From Pseudomonadota bacterium (lineage in GTDB: Bacteria; Desulfobacterota; Desulfobulbia; Desulfobulbales; SURF-16), in the NCBI GenBank assembly GCA_018897105.1, contig JAHILF010000046.1:1-41723 (forward strand): 41,723 nt of DNA, in the 5' to 3' direction. Made by a program: the position numbers and the translations under genes. Below are positions 40,259-41,723 of the stretch, piece by piece (the first letter of the stretch is position 1; every line of letters starts with the position of its first letter). The notes beneath the pieces were generated by a model. The model had not been told where the DNA came from and did not search any database. It was given only the letters and a program-made list of their open reading frames with translations.

Positions 40259-41365
40259 TCAGCAGACAAATTCCTGCCATTTCCGGTCCTGGGATTCAGC
40301 CACCTCCCGGTTGCGGATTTCCCCGGCATGGACATTGATGCCACGTCTGAGCGAGTTATTGTCAGCCGCGGCAGCGAGAAGCCCTTTGTTGGCTATTTCA
40401 AGGGCAAAGGGCAGGGTGGCGTTGGTCAGGGCAAAGGTTGAGGTGCGGGGGACCGCACCGGGCATATTGGCCACGCAGTAATGGATGATGTCGTCCACAA
40501 GAAAAGTGGGGTCTGAATGGGTGGTGGGCCGTGACGTTTCCACGCAACCGCCCTGATCGATCGCCACATCGACAATTACCGCTCCCTTCTGCATCAGGGA
40601 GAGCATCTCTCTGGTAACCAATTTCGGCGCACTGCTGCCGGGAATCAGGACGGCGCCCACCAGCAGATCACAGATGGCCAGTTCTTCCTCCAGATTGTGG
40701 ATATTGGACATCAGGGTATTGATACGGCCGGCGAAGATGTCGTCAAGATAGGCGAGTCGGTGCAGATCCCTGTCAAGCACGGTAACTGTGGCACCAAGGG
40801 CGGTGGCCACCCGGGCGGCATAACTGCCAACTGTGCCGCCGCCGATGATGGTGACGTGGCCATGGTCGACGCCGGGAACGCCGCCAAGCAGGATACCCCG
40901 GCCGCCTTCCTCTTTTTCCAGAAAATGGGCGCCGACCTGGATGGACATACGGCCTGCCACCTCACTCATCGGGGCCAGCAGGGGGAGATAGCCGTTATCC
41001 AGCCGAACCGTTTCATAGCCGATGGCCGTTACCCCTCTGTGCAGCAGCTGTTCCGTCAATTCAGGCAAGGGGGCAAGATGGAGATAGGTATACAGGATCA
41101 TTCCCGCTCGCAGGTATGGATATTCCTGGGGCAGCGGTTCCTTGACCTTCACGATCAGCTCGGCCTGCCCGTAAAGCTGCTCTGCTGAAGGGACAATCTC
41201 CGCCCCGGCGCGGACATATTCGCTGTCAGAGATATCGCTGCCGCTGCCGGCTCCTTTTTCAATGAGCACCTTGTGCCCTGCAGTAGTCAAGGTTTTCACC
41301 CCGGCAGGGACGATCCCAACCCTGAATTCCCTGTTCTTTATTTCTTTCGGCGCACCGATAATCAT
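40259..41365 (-). CDS. ald: Alanine dehydrogenase
   Basis: A 368-residue NAD-dependent enzyme that interconverts L-alanine and pyruvate plus ammonia. The start [20 protein letters not shown] places Arg15, IVKVKEP gives Lys75 and YTYLHLAP gives His96, all at the positions known in characterised Ald. The Rossmann motif [18 protein letters not shown] and the [19 protein letters not shown] segment with the catalytic Asp follow. Length is normal. A perfect palindrome TTTTATGATAAAA (about 41447-41459) lies upstream and may be a regulator site. Confidence 0.96.
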   Translation of the reverse strand: MIIGAPKEIKNREFRVGIVPAGVKTLTTAGHKVLIEKGAGSGSDISDSEYVRAGAEIVPSAEQLYGQAELIVKVKEPLPQEYPYLRAGMILYTYLHLAPLPELTEQLLHRGVTAIGYETVRLDNGYLPLLAPMSEVAGRMSIQVGAHFLEKEEGGRGILLGGVPGVDHGHVTIIGGGTVGSYAARVATALGATVTVLDRDLHRLAYLDDIFAGRINTLMSNIHNLEEELAICDLLVGAVLIPGSSAPKLVTREMLSLMQKGAVIVDVAIDQGGCVETSRPTTHSDPTFLVDDIIHYCVANMPGAVPRTSTFALTNATLPFALEIANKGLLAAAADNNSLRRGINVHAGEIRNREVAESQDRKWQEFVC

Positions 41366-41598
41366 GTCGTGACCATCCTTTTTTCATGCATAGATGTGAT
41401 GTTTACAGTATGTCTGAAAACAAAGCTAAACACTATAATTTTATCATAAAAACGTATTCGTTTGTTAGACGGGACAAAGGGAGAGAGCAGGACGGGATAA
41501 TCTTCTGAGAACTTTTTGGGAGCGGGCGGAATGGTTTCTTGAAGCTCCTTGACGTTCTGAGTGCCCGTGGCCTATAATCCAATTAAGGGACTCGGAAA
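41366..41598. other. Upstream region of ald and AT-rich spacer
   Basis: The stretch holds the ald ribosome binding site (AAGGAT) and, further out, AT-rich sequence with a possible minus-strand -10 (TATAGT) but no clear -35. The palindrome TTTTATGATAAAA is the only structured element. From about 41470 onward I see no gene or RNA. Confidence 0.4.
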
Positions 41599-41723
41599 AT
41601 GCCAAAATACCATAACGCATCCCGTCTTCAGGCCATCTTTAGCCGCGCCTCAATCGCAAAATCCTCGCCGGAGCACAGCTACGCCTGCGGTTTTGCTCAA
41701 TCGGCGCAACCAAATCTGACCCA
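41599..41723 (+). CDS. Partial ORF inside a repeat-like sequence, runs off the window
   Basis: The frame from the ATG at 41599 stays open to the end (41 codons seen), beginning MPKYHNASRLQAIFSRASIA. The same DNA contains an imperfect inverted repeat: GCGCCTCAATCGCAAAATCC (from about 41645) against GGTTTTGCTCAATCGGCGC (to about 41708). The flanking AATTAAGGGACTC and the terminal AAATCTGACCCA look like repeat or insertion-element sequence. Whether it is coding is uncertain. Confidence 0.25.
   Translation, partial: MPKYHNASRLQAIFSRASIAKSSPEHSYACGFAQSAQPNLT

Overview
The window looks like a chromosomal segment of a Gram-negative anaerobe of the Desulfobacterota, most likely a Desulfobulbales-type sulfate reducer or sulfur-metabolising relative. 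The signs are a rubredoxin, a sirohaem/CcsA/HemA cluster, a split F0 ATP synthase operon whose c subunit carries a leader, a TauE/SafE-type sulfur anion carrier with a small membrane partner, a UbiD-family decarboxylase, and a TatT-type TRAP transporter. This placement is inference from gene content; no rRNA is present.

Left end (1-6490). A tyrosine recombinase C-terminus runs into the 3' end of a tRNA-Arg(TCG), which is the usual edge of an integrated element lying off-window to the left. After a 650-bp stretch with no convincing gene come two large tandem paralogues (1195-3753 and 3755-6358). Each has an N-terminal helical region, the PEP-synthase/PPDK ATP-grasp domain and the swivelling phosphohistidine domain. 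In place of the PEP/pyruvate TIM barrel, both carry a shared C-terminal domain of about 280 residues that I do not recognise. This pair is the best candidate here for an undescribed enzyme system. A long MITE-like palindrome follows.

Sulfur anion transport and metabolism block (6495-14094). A PPP-family phosphatase, a TauE/SafE carrier, its small membrane partner and an SLC13 permease with RCK_C domains lie on the minus strand. The 886-bp gap between the partner gene and the permease holds a near-consensus sigma-54 element and four TGTTGC-N5-GCAACA dyads 250-410 bp upstream of its predicted start, an architecture expected of an enhancer-controlled promoter. bioA, hpt and rubredoxin follow.

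Core block (14167-24270, minus strand). rpmH-rnpA-yidD-yidC-khpB-mnmE is in the classical order, with an HDOD/cyclic-nucleotide-binding signalling protein appended and a good sigma-70 promoter in front. Upstream lies the operon MBL hydrolase-sirC-ccsA-hemA, which joins sirohaem/haem synthesis to cytochrome c maturation. No dnaA or convincing DnaA boxes were seen.

Right half (24413-41723). This holds YjbQ, a PilZ protein, a small unknown gene coupled to a UbiD decarboxylase, an unknown 144-residue protein behind a second sigma-54-like site, rluB, and an IHF/HU-type gene with two dyads in its leader. Then come rimO, a nucleoside phosphorylase, atpZ-atpI-atpB-atpE with a terminator, and hemL with a strong promoter. 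A TatT-P-Q-M TRAP transporter, an HD-GYP protein, alanine dehydrogenase and a repeat-like partial ORF close the window. c-di-GMP or cyclic-nucleotide signalling appears three times (HDOD/cNMP, PilZ, HD-GYP), each as an isolated gene.
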